Positions 9,140 through 19,135 of a DNA stretch of 64,000 nucleotides are shown piece after piece. The translations under genes and the position numbers were made by a program. The stretch's first letter is position 1. Each line of letters opens with the position of its first letter. The stretch covers positions 43,465-107,464 of the forward strand of contig NZ_BAYX01000010.1 of assembly GCF_000696095.1 (NCBI RefSeq), written 5' to 3'. The DNA comes from Rhizobium rhizogenes NBRC 13257 (lineage in GTDB: Bacteria; Pseudomonadota; Alphaproteobacteria; Rhizobiales; Rhizobiaceae). The notes under the pieces were generated by a model that was given only the letters and a program-made list of their open reading frames with translations, was not told where the DNA came from and did no database searches.

Positions 9140-9304
9140 TCTTCGCGTCCCCGCCAAGTCTTAAGCAGGGGATATATGAGGGTTGTATTCGTGCGATTTG
9201 ATTAAAAGCGCGCGCTGTGGGGGCCGTTAGGAGGGGAAGTTTGTTGCTATGGTTAGGAGGGGTTTTCCGGGATTGGTGGGATTTTAGTGATCCGGGTCAA
9301 ACAC

Positions 9305-9332
9305 ACAAAAAACCCGGCTCAGCGGCCGGGTT
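9305..9332 (-). terminator. intrinsic terminator of the aminotransferase gene
   Basis: An 8-bp stem, AACCCGGC (9311-9318) with GCCGGGTT (9325-9332), has a 6-nt loop. Read leftward it is followed by a T-rich run, as expected for the leftward gene ending at 9365. Confidence 0.75.
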
Positions 9333-9364
9333 TAGTCAATTCATCTGCCAGCAAGCCTATGGGC

Positions 9365-10531
9365 TCACAAACTCAAAACATACCGGCTCAACCGCTCGGC
9401 CGCATCTTCCACCTGTGCCGGATCGCGCAGGAAGCAGGCGCGCAGGAAGAGTTCGCCTCCTTGGCCGAAGGCGGTTCCAGGTGCGAGGCCAACGCCGGTC
9501 TTGTCGACGATGTCGATGGCGGCCTTGCGGCTGTCGGTGACGCCGTCGATCTTCAGGAAGGCGTAAAGCGCGCCGTCCGGCTTCAGGGTCTGGACGCGGT
9601 TGGTGGCGAGCAGCGCGTCACAAAGGATATCGCGCGAGCGGGTGGCCTTGGCGATGTTGGAGCGGACGAAATCGTCGCCTTCGTTCAGTGCGGCGACCGC
9701 GCCCTTCTGCATGAACTGCGCCACGCCGGAGGTCGAATACTGCACGAGGTTTTCCATCACCTGGCCAATCTCGGCGGGTGCGACGATCCAGCCGACGCGC
9801 CAGCCGGTCATCGACCAGTTCTTCGAGAAGGAATTGACGAACAAGATCTTGTCGTCGGCTTCCTTGATGTCGAGGAAGGAAGGAGCCCGGCCACCGGCAT
9901 AATAGTAAAGTGCATAGATCTCGTCGGCCATGATCCAGAGGCCATGCTCGCGGGCAAGCGCCAGGATATCAGAGAGGTCCTTGTGCGTCGCAGTCCAGCC
10001 GGTCGGGTTCGACGGCGTGTTGATGAACAAGCCCTTGGTCCTCGGCGTGATCGCCGCCTTCAGCCGCTCGAGATCAAGCGTCCACTTACCATTCTCGAAT
10101 TGCAGCGGCACGCCGACCGAGCGGGCGCCGGCAATCTCCAGCGCCGCCGCGATATTCGGCCAGGCGGGCGAGAAGTAGATCATTTCATCGCCGGGCGAGG
10201 TGATCGCCTGCACCGAGAGCTGAATTGCCTGCATGCCGGAGCCGGTGACGTAGAAATTCTCCATTGGCAGGGAGACATCGAAGTGCCGGGCGTAATAGGC
10301 CGACAGGGCCTGACGCAGTTCCGGGATGCCGCGTTGCCAGGTGTAGAAAGTTTCGCCGGCATTGAGCGAGGCCATGGCGGCGCGATTGATGAAATCCGGC
10401 GTCGGCAGATCGCCCTCGCCGACCCACAGCGGCAGCAGGCCGTCGCGGCCACGAGCGTAATTCACGACTTCGACGATCCCGCTTTCGGGCGCTGCCAGGG
10501 CGCGCGGGCTGAGGCTATTCAATATCGACAT
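9365..10531 (-). CDS. PLP-dependent class I/II aminotransferase
   Basis: 388 residues, the normal size for aspartate/aromatic aminotransferase-like enzymes. The PLP-binding lysine is in FVNSFSKNWSMTGWRVGW, the Asn/Pro loop in FINTPSNPTGW and the Asp/Tyr pair in IMADEIYALYYY. It transfers an amino group between an amino acid and a 2-oxo acid in the cytoplasm. It stands alone with its own terminator and no pathway neighbours, so the substrate is open. Confidence 0.85.
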   Translation of the reverse strand: MSILNSLSPRALAAPESGIVEVVNYARGRDGLLPLWVGEGDLPTPDFINRAAMASLNAGETFYTWQRGIPELRQALSAYYARHFDVSLPMENFYVTGSGMQAIQLSVQAITSPGDEMIYFSPAWPNIAAALEIAGARSVGVPLQFENGKWTLDLERLKAAITPRTKGLFINTPSNPTGWTATHKDLSDILALAREHGLWIMADEIYALYYYAGGRAPSFLDIKEADDKILFVNSFSKNWSMTGWRVGWIVAPAEIGQVMENLVQYSTSGVAQFMQKGAVAALNEGDDFVRSNIAKATRSRDILCDALLATNRVQTLKPDGALYAFLKIDGVTDSRKAAIDIVDKTGVGLAPGTAFGQGGELFLRACFLRDPAQVEDAAERLSRYVLSL

Positions 10532-10621
10532 GCAAAGTCTCCGGTTTTCGCCTTCATAGAGCAGAACGGCTGCGAAATCCCATGACTTTGCCTTAGCGAC
10601 CGATCGATTTCCGTGATGAAT

Positions 10622-10654
10622 AAAAGCCCCGGCCCTTGCGAGGCCGAGGCTTTT
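10622..10654 (-). terminator. intrinsic terminator of mscL
   Basis: The stem AAAAGCCCCGGCC pairs, with one mismatch, with GGCCGAGGCTTTT around a short loop. Read leftward it ends in a T run. It lies 24 bp after the mscL stop. Confidence 0.75.
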
Positions 10655-10678
10655 GAAGAACGGATCTGTCGAAGCGAC

Positions 10679-11104
10679 TTAGCGCTTGGCGAGAAGATCG
10701 CGGATTTCGGTAAGCAGCTGGACATCGGCGGGCGGCGGCGCTGCCTCGGCAACCTTGTTGTCCTTGCGCTCGACCTGCGCCCGCAGCGTATTCACGCCCT
10801 TGACCATCAGGAAGATGATCCAGGCAAGAATGAGGAAGTTGATGAGAACGGTGATAAAGCTACCGTAAGCGAGAACCGCGCCCTGCGCACGGGCACCAGC
10901 CAACGTCGGTGCATTGACCGCCGAGGAAAGGCCAAGGAAGTAATTCGAGAAATCGAAGCCGCCGAAAATCGCGCCCACGATTGGCATGATGATATCGTCA
11001 ACCAGTGATTTTACGATACCTCCGAAGGCGCCGCCGATGATCACGCCGACCGCGAGATCCATGACATTACCTTTGGCGATAAATGCCTTGAATTCATTCA
11101 GCAT
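10679..11104 (-). CDS. mscL: large-conductance mechanosensitive channel MscL
   Basis: 141 residues, the typical length. The N-terminal helix and first membrane segment read FIAKGNVMDLAVGVIIGGAFG; the second membrane segment is SFITVLINFLILAWIIFLMV; a charged C-terminal helix ends the protein. It forms a homopentameric inner-membrane pore that opens under hypo-osmotic stretch. It is a single-gene unit with its own terminator. The 250 bp upstream (11105-11354) is AT-rich, with no gene visible. Confidence 0.93.
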   Translation of the reverse strand: MLNEFKAFIAKGNVMDLAVGVIIGGAFGGIVKSLVDDIIMPIVGAIFGGFDFSNYFLGLSSAVNAPTLAGARAQGAVLAYGSFITVLINFLILAWIIFLMVKGVNTLRAQVERKDNKVAEAAPPPADVQLLTEIRDLLAKR

Positions 11105-11354
11105 TGACTAGTCCCCTTCGCGTTGCCATTGAATTCATCATTAACTATTAGCATCATCTTTTGTATTATTTTTCAATAGCGAACCAACATGATAGTTAAC
11201 GCGCGACCGTATATCCCACGGTAACTGCCCCGATGAAGCAATTTTAAAGTGCGATCACCGGCTTACTTGTTCGTCAGTTGCGGGTAACACAACCAAAACG
11301 ATGAAAAGACGTTGGTGTCGCTGGTGAGTGATTCGCCCGGCTCAGGCCTTTGCG

Positions 11355-11921
11355 TCAGGATTTGGCCGCTGCCGTCGATATCACCCGCGAGATCAGTCTG
11401 CGAACGCACTCGGCGTTCGGTGGCTGCTCGAAGAGGATGCGGTACATGATCGGCGAGATGACGTAATCCATCAGTTCAGTAAGCGTCGGGAATGGCTCGC
11501 CCCGAGCCTGTGCCCGGGCTATGAGGACGCGCAATTGCTGCTGGGTGTAGCCGCTGCATTTTTCCGCATTGGCCGTGTCGGGCACGGACAGGATATCGCG
11601 GGTCATCTCCCGTCCGGCACCGGAGGACATTTCGTCGGCATATTGCTCGACCCAGGCCTGCAGGTCCTCATAGACGCTGCCCGTCTCGGCCGGCTCCATC
11701 TCCGGCTGCAGGCGCGAAGCGGCGACGTCGGCCAGAAGCTCCTGCAAATCACCCCAGCGGCGATAGATCGTCGATGGCGTCACATTAGCGCGCTGGGCGA
11801 TCAACGGGATCGTCACCTCTGCACGATCCATCACGGCCAGCATATCGCGAACCGCTTGGTGCACCGCGGCCTGAACCCTGGCGCTGCGCCCGCCGGGGCG
11901 CGGATTGTCCTTGGAACCCAT
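11355..11921 (-). CDS. TetR-family transcriptional repressor
   Basis: 188 residues. The N-terminal helix-turn-helix is IPLIAQRANVTPSTIYRRWG; the C-terminal part is an all-helical ligand domain. It is divergent from an MFS efflux transporter with 140 bp between them, the standard arrangement for a drug-responsive repressor/pump pair. It probably represses the pump and itself through the repeats in the shared region. Confidence 0.88.
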   Translation of the reverse strand: MGSKDNPRPGGRSARVQAAVHQAVRDMLAVMDRAEVTIPLIAQRANVTPSTIYRRWGDLQELLADVAASRLQPEMEPAETGSVYEDLQAWVEQYADEMSSGAGREMTRDILSVPDTANAEKCSGYTQQQLRVLIARAQARGEPFPTLTELMDYVISPIMYRILFEQPPNAECVRRLISRVISTAAAKS

Positions 11922-11978
11922 GATCTATGCCAATCTTTCCCTTTGCTGCTGGCGGCGCGCAAAAACAGGACGCGCCAC

Positions 11979-12033
11979 TAACGCAAATTATTTGCTTTTA
12001 TCTGCATCAAGTACTACATAGCGGTTAACGCAA
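11979..12033. promoter_or_regulatory. operator candidates between TetR and MFS genes
   Basis: A perfect dyad GCAAATTATTTGC occupies 11983-11995. The octamer TAACGCAA occurs twice in direct orientation, at 11979-11986 and 12026-12033. The second copy lies about 30 bp upstream of the MFS start codon. These are the most symmetric and repeated sequences in the divergent region and are the likely TetR targets, by inference. Confidence 0.45.
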
Positions 12034-12061
12034 CTTTTTAGCTTTAGGCAGGATGTAATCG

Positions 12062-13273
12062 ATGACTCCGATCGAATCCACCGCCAATTCACAAACGCCG
12101 CTCGGCCGGCGGCTGGCGCCGCTCTTTTATGCCGCCACCAGCGCCACCTTCTTTGCCGCCTCTTCGGCACCGACCCCGCTCTATCGCATTTACCAGCAGG
12201 CCTTCGCCTTCTCGCCGGTGCTGATCACGGTAATCTTCGCCGTCTATGCCTTTGCCCTTCTTGTCTCGCTGCTGATCGTCGGCTCGATCTCCGATCACCT
12301 CGGGCGCCGGCCGGTGATCTTCGTCTCACTCCTCCTCAATATGGTGGCGATGGCGCTGTTTTTAATGGCCGACGGCCCGAATTGGCTGATCGCCGCCCGT
12401 ATCGTGCAGGGCTTTGCCACGGGGGCGGCGGCAAGCTCCATCGGCGCTGCCCTTGTCGATCTCGATCCCGCCAAGGGGTCGGTCACCAACAGCATCGCGC
12501 CTCTGACCGGCATGGCGATCGGCGCGCTGGGCACCAGCGCCCTGGTGCAATATGCGCCGGCGCCAATGTTCCTCGTCTATGCCGTCACGCTCGTCCTCCT
12601 CGTGGCACAAGCCATCCTGATCTGGGCGATACCCGAAACGACCCGCCGCAGGGCCGGCCTGCTTGCCTCGCTGAAGCCCGAAGTGACCGTCCCGCCGCAA
12701 GCCCGCCGAACGCTGCTGGCATTGACGCCGATCAATATCGCCGTCTGGGCCTTGGCCGGCTTTTATCTCTCGCTGGTTCCGTCACTGGTGAGTACCACGA
12801 CAGGCAGCACCGCGCCCCTCGTCGGTGGCTCAGTGGTTGCCGCGCTGACGGTCAGCGCTGCGACGACTGTATTCTTACTGCGCAAAAAAATTGCAGCAAC
12901 GACGCTGACGTTCGGAATATCCACCATGACGCTCGGCATTCTCACCATCGTTGCCGGCGTGCATATAGCTCAAGTGCCGATCCTTATCGCCGGCACGCTG
13001 ATCGCCGGCGCCGGCCTCGGCACCAATTTCCTCGCCGCCGTGCGCAGCATCATGCCGCTCGCCAAGCCCGACGAACGCGCTGGCCTGCTCTCGGCCTACT
13101 ATATCCAAAGCTACCTCTCCTTCAGCCTTCCCGCTATCCTGGCCGGATTTCTGTCAAAGGCCGTGGGATATACGGAAACCACCGACATCTACGCGGTCGC
13201 CATCCTGCTGCTGGTCGGCAGCGGCGTGCTGGCGCTGAGGGCGGGGCGGAAAAAAATGGTGGCTTCGGTATAA
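12062..13273 (+). CDS. major facilitator superfamily efflux transporter
   Basis: 403 residues with about 12 hydrophobic segments. The MFS motif A is seen between segments 2 and 3 as GSISDHLGRRPVIFVSLLL, and SAPTPLYRIYQQAF follows the first segment. It resembles drug/metabolite exporters of the inner membrane. Divergent from the TetR gene, which probably controls it. It ends at a terminator shared with the convergent fatty-acid operon. Confidence 0.85.
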   Translation: MTPIESTANSQTPLGRRLAPLFYAATSATFFAASSAPTPLYRIYQQAFAFSPVLITVIFAVYAFALLVSLLIVGSISDHLGRRPVIFVSLLLNMVAMALFLMADGPNWLIAARIVQGFATGAAASSIGAALVDLDPAKGSVTNSIAPLTGMAIGALGTSALVQYAPAPMFLVYAVTLVLLVAQAILIWAIPETTRRRAGLLASLKPEVTVPPQARRTLLALTPINIAVWALAGFYLSLVPSLVSTTTGSTAPLVGGSVVAALTVSAATTVFLLRKKIAATTLTFGISTMTLGILTIVAGVHIAQVPILIAGTLIAGAGLGTNFLAAVRSIMPLAKPDERAGLLSAYYIQSYLSFSLPAILAGFLSKAVGYTETTDIYAVAILLLVGSGVLALRAGRKKMVASV

Positions 13274-13338
13274 GGCGTCCGCCAACTCGCTACTATCGAT
13301 AGCGAAACGGCCACCTACCAGACGCAGAACAATGAAAA

Positions 13339-13370
13339 GGGCCGCTCCCGGCAGGAACGGCCCATTTTTA
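13339..13370. terminator. bidirectional terminator between MFS gene and fad operon
   Basis: The stem GGGCCG (13339-13344) pairs with CGGCCC (13358-13363) and extends inward. ATTTTTA follows on the right and a T run on the left, so it can serve both convergent units. Confidence 0.7.
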
Positions 13371-13390
13371 TGCTCTAGAGAAGTCGATCC

Positions 13391-15601
13391 TCAGGCTGCA
13401 GCTTTCACGCCGTACGGATCAAATCGTCCGTAAAACGTCTCGCCCTTGGCTGCCATATCCTTGAGCAGCGCCGTCGGCGCGAAGTGCGGGCCGTAGGTCT
13501 TGGCCAGCGTTTCGCAAAGGCTCACGAAGGCTTTGACGCCCATGCCGTCGATGTAGGAGAGCGCGCCGCCGGTATAGGGGGCGAAGCCGAAGCCGAGGAT
13601 GGAGCCGACATCGGCTTCGCGCGGATCGGTGACGATGCCCTCTTCCATGGTGCGGGCGGCTTCGAGCGCGATGGTGGCGAGGAAGCGCTGCTTCAGGACG
13701 GCGACATCGATCTCGTCCGCCTTCTTCTGCGGATAGAGGTCCTTCAGGCCCAGCCACAGCGATTTCTTAGCCGGCTTCGGCGGGTAGTCATAGAAGCCCT
13801 TGGAGTTCTTGCGGCCCAGACGGCCCTCACCTTCCACGAGACGGCTGATCAGTTGCATGTGGCGCGGATCGACTGCTTTCTCGCCGAGGTCGGCGACGGT
13901 CGCCTTGAGGATCTTCAGCGATAGGTCGATAGCGACTTCGTCGTTGAGTGCCAGGGGGCCAACCGGCATGCCGGCCATCTTGGCGGCGTTTTCGATCATG
14001 GTCGCGGGCACGCCTTCGATCAGCATGTCATAGGCTTCATGGATATAGCGGAAGACGCAGCGATTGACGAAAAAGCCACGAGTGTCGTTGACGACGATCG
14101 GCGTCTTCTTGATCGCGGCGACGTAATCCAGCGCCACGGCAAGGGCGCGGTCGCCCGTTTCCTTGCCGAGGATGACTTCGGTCAACATCATCTTCTCGAC
14201 CGGAGAGAAGAAATGGACGCCGATAAAATCGGCCGGACGCTTGGAGTTCTTCGCAAGGCCAGAGATCGGCAGCGTCGAGGTGTTGGAGGCAAAGATGGCG
14301 CCTTCCGGCAGCACGGCTTCGACCGCCTCGATGACCGCTTTTTTGACTTCGCGATCCTCGAAGACCGCTTCGATGACGAGATCGGCATCGCTGAGATCGG
14401 GATAGGTGGCAGACGGCGTGATGCGGGAGAGTAGCGCCGCGCCATCTTCCTGCGTCAGTCTTCCCTTACCGACAGCATCCTTCACCAGACCTTCGCCGAC
14501 GCTCTTGCCCTTGCCGGCAGCTTCCAGATCGCGGTCGATCAGCGTCACGGACAAGCCGGCCGCGGCCGTGACATAGGCGATGGAAGCACCCATGAAGCCG
14601 GCACCGACGACGCCGACTTTCTTCAGCACCGTCTTCGGCTGTCCGGCCGGGCGGCGAGCACCCTTGCCGAGTTCCTGCATGGAGATGAACAGCGAGCGGA
14701 TCATCGAATAGGCTTCAGTGGTCTGCAGCACCTGGGTGAAATAGCGTTGCTCGATCTTCAGGCCGGTGTCGAAAGGCACCTGGAGGCCTTCATAGACACA
14801 TTTTAGGATGGCGAGCGCCGCCGGATAATTGCCCGATGTCTCTCGGCGCAGGATGGCCGGAGCAGCCGGCCAGAGCTGGGCCGAGGCCGGCGTCCAGATA
14901 CCGCCGCCGGGGGCCTTGAAGCCCTTTTCGTCCCAGGGTGCGACCGGCTTCAGCCCGTCCTTGATCATCTGCTTGGCGGCCGGGATCAACTGATCCGGCT
15001 CGACCACCTGATGAACCAGGTTCATTGCCTTGGCGCGCACCGCCGTCAGCGACTGGCCTGTCGTCATCATCTGCAAGGCCGATTGCGCATCGGTCAATCG
15101 CGACACACGTTGCGTGCCGCCAGCGCCGGGGAAAATGCCGACCTTGACTTCCGGCAGAGCGATCTTGACGCTTTTCGCGCTGGACGCAACGCGGCCGTGG
15201 CAGGCCAGCGACAGCTCGAAGGCACCACCCATGCAAGTGCCGTTAATGGCGGAAACCCACGGCTTGCCGCAGGTTTCGAGCTTGCGGAAGAGGCCGGTCA
15301 TGCGCCCCACAAGATCGAAGAGTTTCTGCGCGGCGCCGGCCGGCTCTTTCGCCTTCTCATCCTGATAGAAGGAGAACATCGACTTGATCATCGAGAGATC
15401 AGCGCCGCCGGAGAAGGAGGACTTGCCCGAGGTGAAGACCACGCCCTTGACCGCCGCATCGGCAACGGTCGCGTCGATGATGGCGTTCAGTTCGTCCATC
15501 ACCTCGGAGGTGAAGACGTTCATGGATTTTCCGGGCATGTCCCAGGTAACGAGCGCGATGCCGTCTGCGTCGGTCTCGATGGTGAAATTTGTGTAGGCCA
15601 T
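13391..15601 (-). CDS. bifunctional enoyl-CoA hydratase / 3-hydroxyacyl-CoA dehydrogenase (FadB/FadJ-like)
   Basis: 736 residues. Residues 1-190 form a crotonase domain with the oxyanion loop SSFSGGADLSMI and the glutamates in MGGAFELSLACHG and ALPEVKVGIFPGAGGTQR. Around residue 325 the NAD-binding KVGVVGAGFMGASIAY starts the dehydrogenase; the catalytic His is in DFIGVHFFSPVEKM. The C-terminal dehydrogenase domain follows, ending near residue 720. It carries out two consecutive steps of beta-oxidation. It is the last gene of the leftward operon, 14 bp after the thiolase, with a terminator beyond. Confidence 0.92.
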   Translation of the reverse strand: MAYTNFTIETDADGIALVTWDMPGKSMNVFTSEVMDELNAIIDATVADAAVKGVVFTSGKSSFSGGADLSMIKSMFSFYQDEKAKEPAGAAQKLFDLVGRMTGLFRKLETCGKPWVSAINGTCMGGAFELSLACHGRVASSAKSVKIALPEVKVGIFPGAGGTQRVSRLTDAQSALQMMTTGQSLTAVRAKAMNLVHQVVEPDQLIPAAKQMIKDGLKPVAPWDEKGFKAPGGGIWTPASAQLWPAAPAILRRETSGNYPAALAILKCVYEGLQVPFDTGLKIEQRYFTQVLQTTEAYSMIRSLFISMQELGKGARRPAGQPKTVLKKVGVVGAGFMGASIAYVTAAAGLSVTLIDRDLEAAGKGKSVGEGLVKDAVGKGRLTQEDGAALLSRITPSATYPDLSDADLVIEAVFEDREVKKAVIEAVEAVLPEGAIFASNTSTLPISGLAKNSKRPADFIGVHFFSPVEKMMLTEVILGKETGDRALAVALDYVAAIKKTPIVVNDTRGFFVNRCVFRYIHEAYDMLIEGVPATMIENAAKMAGMPVGPLALNDEVAIDLSLKILKATVADLGEKAVDPRHMQLISRLVEGEGRLGRKNSKGFYDYPPKPAKKSLWLGLKDLYPQKKADEIDVAVLKQRFLATIALEAARTMEEGIVTDPREADVGSILGFGFAPYTGGALSYIDGMGVKAFVSLCETLAKTYGPHFAPTALLKDMAAKGETFYGRFDPYGVKAAA

Positions 15602-15615
15602 TGCTTTCCCCTCCC

Positions 15616-16824
<1,209 letters not shown>

Positions 16825-16859
16825 CTCTCATCTCCCTGCGGCGGCAAGCGCCGTTCTGT

Positions 16860-18656
16860 TCAAAACGCTTCCGCCGCCAGTTCCATCATCGTGTCGGCAC
16901 CGGCCTCGATGCGGACCTTGCGCAGTGCCGTTTCCGGCATGATGCGCTCCATGTAGAACCGCGCCGTAACAAGCTTGTTCGTCAGATAATCCTCGCGCGC
17001 GGTGTCGCCGTTCGCAAGACCGTCCTGCGCCGCCTTTGCCATCTTTGCCCACATATAGCCGAGGACGACGAGGCCGAAGAGGTGCATGTAGTCGGTCGAG
17101 CCGGCACCGGCATTGTCGGGCTTGGCCATGGCATTCTGCATGAACCACATGGTCGCGGCCTGGGCATCGTTCAAGCCCTTCTTCAGGTGCTTGGTGAAGA
17201 AACCCAGTTGCTCGTCGTTTCGGTTCTCCTCGCAGAAATCGCCGATTTCCTTGAACAGGGCCATGACGGCACGACCGCCATTCAATGCCAGCTTGCGGCC
17301 GACCAGATCGAGCGCCTGGATGCCGTTGGCGCCCTCATAGATCATGGTGATGCGGGCATCGCGAACATACTGGCTCATGCCATGCTCTTCAATATAGCCG
17401 TGGCCGCCGAAGACCTGCTGCGCCATGACGGCATGATCGAAGCCCTTGTCGGTCAGGACGCCCTTGAGGATCGGCGTTGCCAGACCAAGAATATCGTCAG
17501 CCGCCTGCCGCTCCTTCTCGTCCTGCGAGCGATGAGCAATGTCAGACTTCAGCGCCGTCCAGAGCAGGAAGGCACGGCCGGCCTCGTTGAAGGCGCGGAT
17601 GGTCATCAGCGTGCGGCGGATATCGGGATGGACAATGATCGGATCGGCCTTCTTGTCCGGCGCCTTCGGGCCGGAGAGCGAACGGCCTTGGATGCGGTCG
17701 CGAGCATAGGCTGCGGCGTTCTGATAAGCGATTTCCGCAATCGAAAGCCCCTGCAGGCCGACGCCAAGGCGGGCTTCGTTCATCATCACGAACATGGCGT
17801 TGAGGCCCCTGTTCTCGGCGCCGATGAGGAAGCCGGTCGCCTCGTCATAGTTCATGACGCAGGTGGCGTTGCCATGAATGCCCATCTTATGCTCGATGGC
17901 GCCGCAGGAAACCGGGTTGCGGGCGCCGAGCGAACCATCTTCCTTCACCATGAATTTCGGCACGATGAACAACGAGATGCCCTTGGTGCCTTCCGGCGCG
18001 CCCTCGATGCGGGCAAGCACCAGATGCACGATATTGTCGGTCATGTCGTGTTCGCCGGCGGAGATGAAGATCTTCTGCCCGGAAATCTTGTAGCTGCCGT
18101 CGCCTTGAGGCGCCGCCTTGGTGCGCAGCAGGCCGAGATCGGTGCCGCAATGCGGCTCGGTGAGGTTCATGGTGCCGGACCAAGTGCCCTCGACCATCTT
18201 CGGCAGGTAGGTGCGCTTCTGCTCGTCGGAACCATGCACGAGGATCGCGGCGATCGCGCCCTGCGTCAGGCCGGGATACATCATCAGCGACATGTTGGCG
18301 GCGGAGGTATATTCGCCGACGGCGGCATGCAGCGTGTAGGGAAGTCCCTGCCCGCCGAACTCTTCCGGCACGGCAAGGCCGATCCAGCCGCCTTCGCAAT
18401 AGGCCTGATACCCTTGCTTGAAACCCTTCGGCGTCGAGACCGTGGCGTCGTCGTGGCGCACGCAGCCTTCCTGATCACCGGAATAATTGAGCGGAAAGAG
18501 CACCTCTTCCGCCAGCTTGGCCGCCTCACCGACGATCGCCTCGATCATGTCGGGGCTGGCCTCGGCAAAGCCCGGCAGATTGTTGTAGCGTTCCAGCCCA
18601 AGTACGTCGTTCAGGACGAAGAGCGTGTCGGTCACTGGGGCCTTGTAGACTGGCAT
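16860..18656 (-). CDS. acyl-CoA dehydrogenase, long form with C-terminal extension
   Basis: 598 residues, about 200 longer than a classical acyl-CoA dehydrogenase; the extra C-terminal part matches the extended FadE-like bacterial group. FAD/substrate motifs include MNLTEPHCGTDLGLLRTKA and GQKIFISAGEHD. The catalytic glutamate is in ARITMIYEGANGIQALDL. It catalyses the first, FAD-dependent step of beta-oxidation. First gene of the operon; ATG at 18656 has GGAGGAATT upstream. The promoter region carries the 22-bp palindrome at 18723-18744. Confidence 0.9.
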   Translation of the reverse strand: MPVYKAPVTDTLFVLNDVLGLERYNNLPGFAEASPDMIEAIVGEAAKLAEEVLFPLNYSGDQEGCVRHDDATVSTPKGFKQGYQAYCEGGWIGLAVPEEFGGQGLPYTLHAAVGEYTSAANMSLMMYPGLTQGAIAAILVHGSDEQKRTYLPKMVEGTWSGTMNLTEPHCGTDLGLLRTKAAPQGDGSYKISGQKIFISAGEHDMTDNIVHLVLARIEGAPEGTKGISLFIVPKFMVKEDGSLGARNPVSCGAIEHKMGIHGNATCVMNYDEATGFLIGAENRGLNAMFVMMNEARLGVGLQGLSIAEIAYQNAAAYARDRIQGRSLSGPKAPDKKADPIIVHPDIRRTLMTIRAFNEAGRAFLLWTALKSDIAHRSQDEKERQAADDILGLATPILKGVLTDKGFDHAVMAQQVFGGHGYIEEHGMSQYVRDARITMIYEGANGIQALDLVGRKLALNGGRAVMALFKEIGDFCEENRNDEQLGFFTKHLKKGLNDAQAATMWFMQNAMAKPDNAGAGSTDYMHLFGLVVLGYMWAKMAKAAQDGLANGDTAREDYLTNKLVTARFYMERIMPETALRKVRIEAGADTMMELAAEAF

Positions 18657-18722
18657 TTTTCGAATTCCTCCAATTCGGTGCCGGACCTCGTATTCCGGCC
18701 TTTGAGGTAGTCTTACAAAATA

Positions 18723-18744
18723 TTGACGTTTGCGTAAACGTCAA
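18723..18744. promoter_or_regulatory. 22-bp operator palindrome of the fad operon (LiuR-like)
   Basis: Perfect 9-bp arms TTGACGTTT and AAACGTCAA flank GCGT. Read leftward, the first six bases also serve as a -35-like TTGACG, with TATTTT about 16 bp further. The same palindrome with one base changed lies at 61135-61156. From memory the pattern resembles sites of MerR-type LiuR regulators of acyl-CoA and branched-chain catabolism; no such regulator gene is in the window. Confidence 0.6.
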
Positions 18745-18910
18745 ATTTGACTGGCGCTGCGGTTTTTTTGGTGGGCGAGGAAGTCGCAATCGATTTCGGA
18801 CTATCGGGAACAAAGGCAGGATCCAGCCGGTATCGTACCCGTCACATTTATAAGAACATGAACATATTCAATAACAAGACCGAAATAAAAGGTTAAGATT
18901 TCGGCAAAAC

Positions 18911-18925
18911 TTAACGGGTTGTTTA
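18911..18925 (+). promoter_or_regulatory. CtrA-like box upstream of podJ
   Basis: TTAA-N7-TTTA, one base off the CtrA consensus TTAA-N7-TTAA, lies about 210 bp before the podJ start. In Caulobacter podJ transcription is cell-cycle controlled, so the position makes sense, but one degenerate box in AT-rich DNA is weak evidence. Confidence 0.35.
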
Positions 18926-19135
18926 CCACGTTTCATAGATTGTGCGGGATGAGCAGCGATGCTTCGCGCTTCCTTCATCAATATGGTTCGGGGAAGCGCC
19001 GTTTCGCGGCTCGGTCTGAGGAAAGTCTACTAAATCATCCCTTTCCGAACGGTGGGATGCGGTCTTGCGCTGAGAAAGCCAAGTCGCCCTCCCGCACAGC
19101 AAGAAGGCCCAGAGCGGGGTCGAGGCGAGCAAAAG

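Larger units (their letters stand above)
18657..19135. other. 479-bp divergent intergenic region between fad operon and podJ
   Basis: No credible gene is seen here. It holds the fad palindrome at 18723-18744 near the fad side and a CtrA-like box at 18911-18925 on the podJ side, separated by AT-rich sequence around 18840-18900. Confidence 0.6.
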
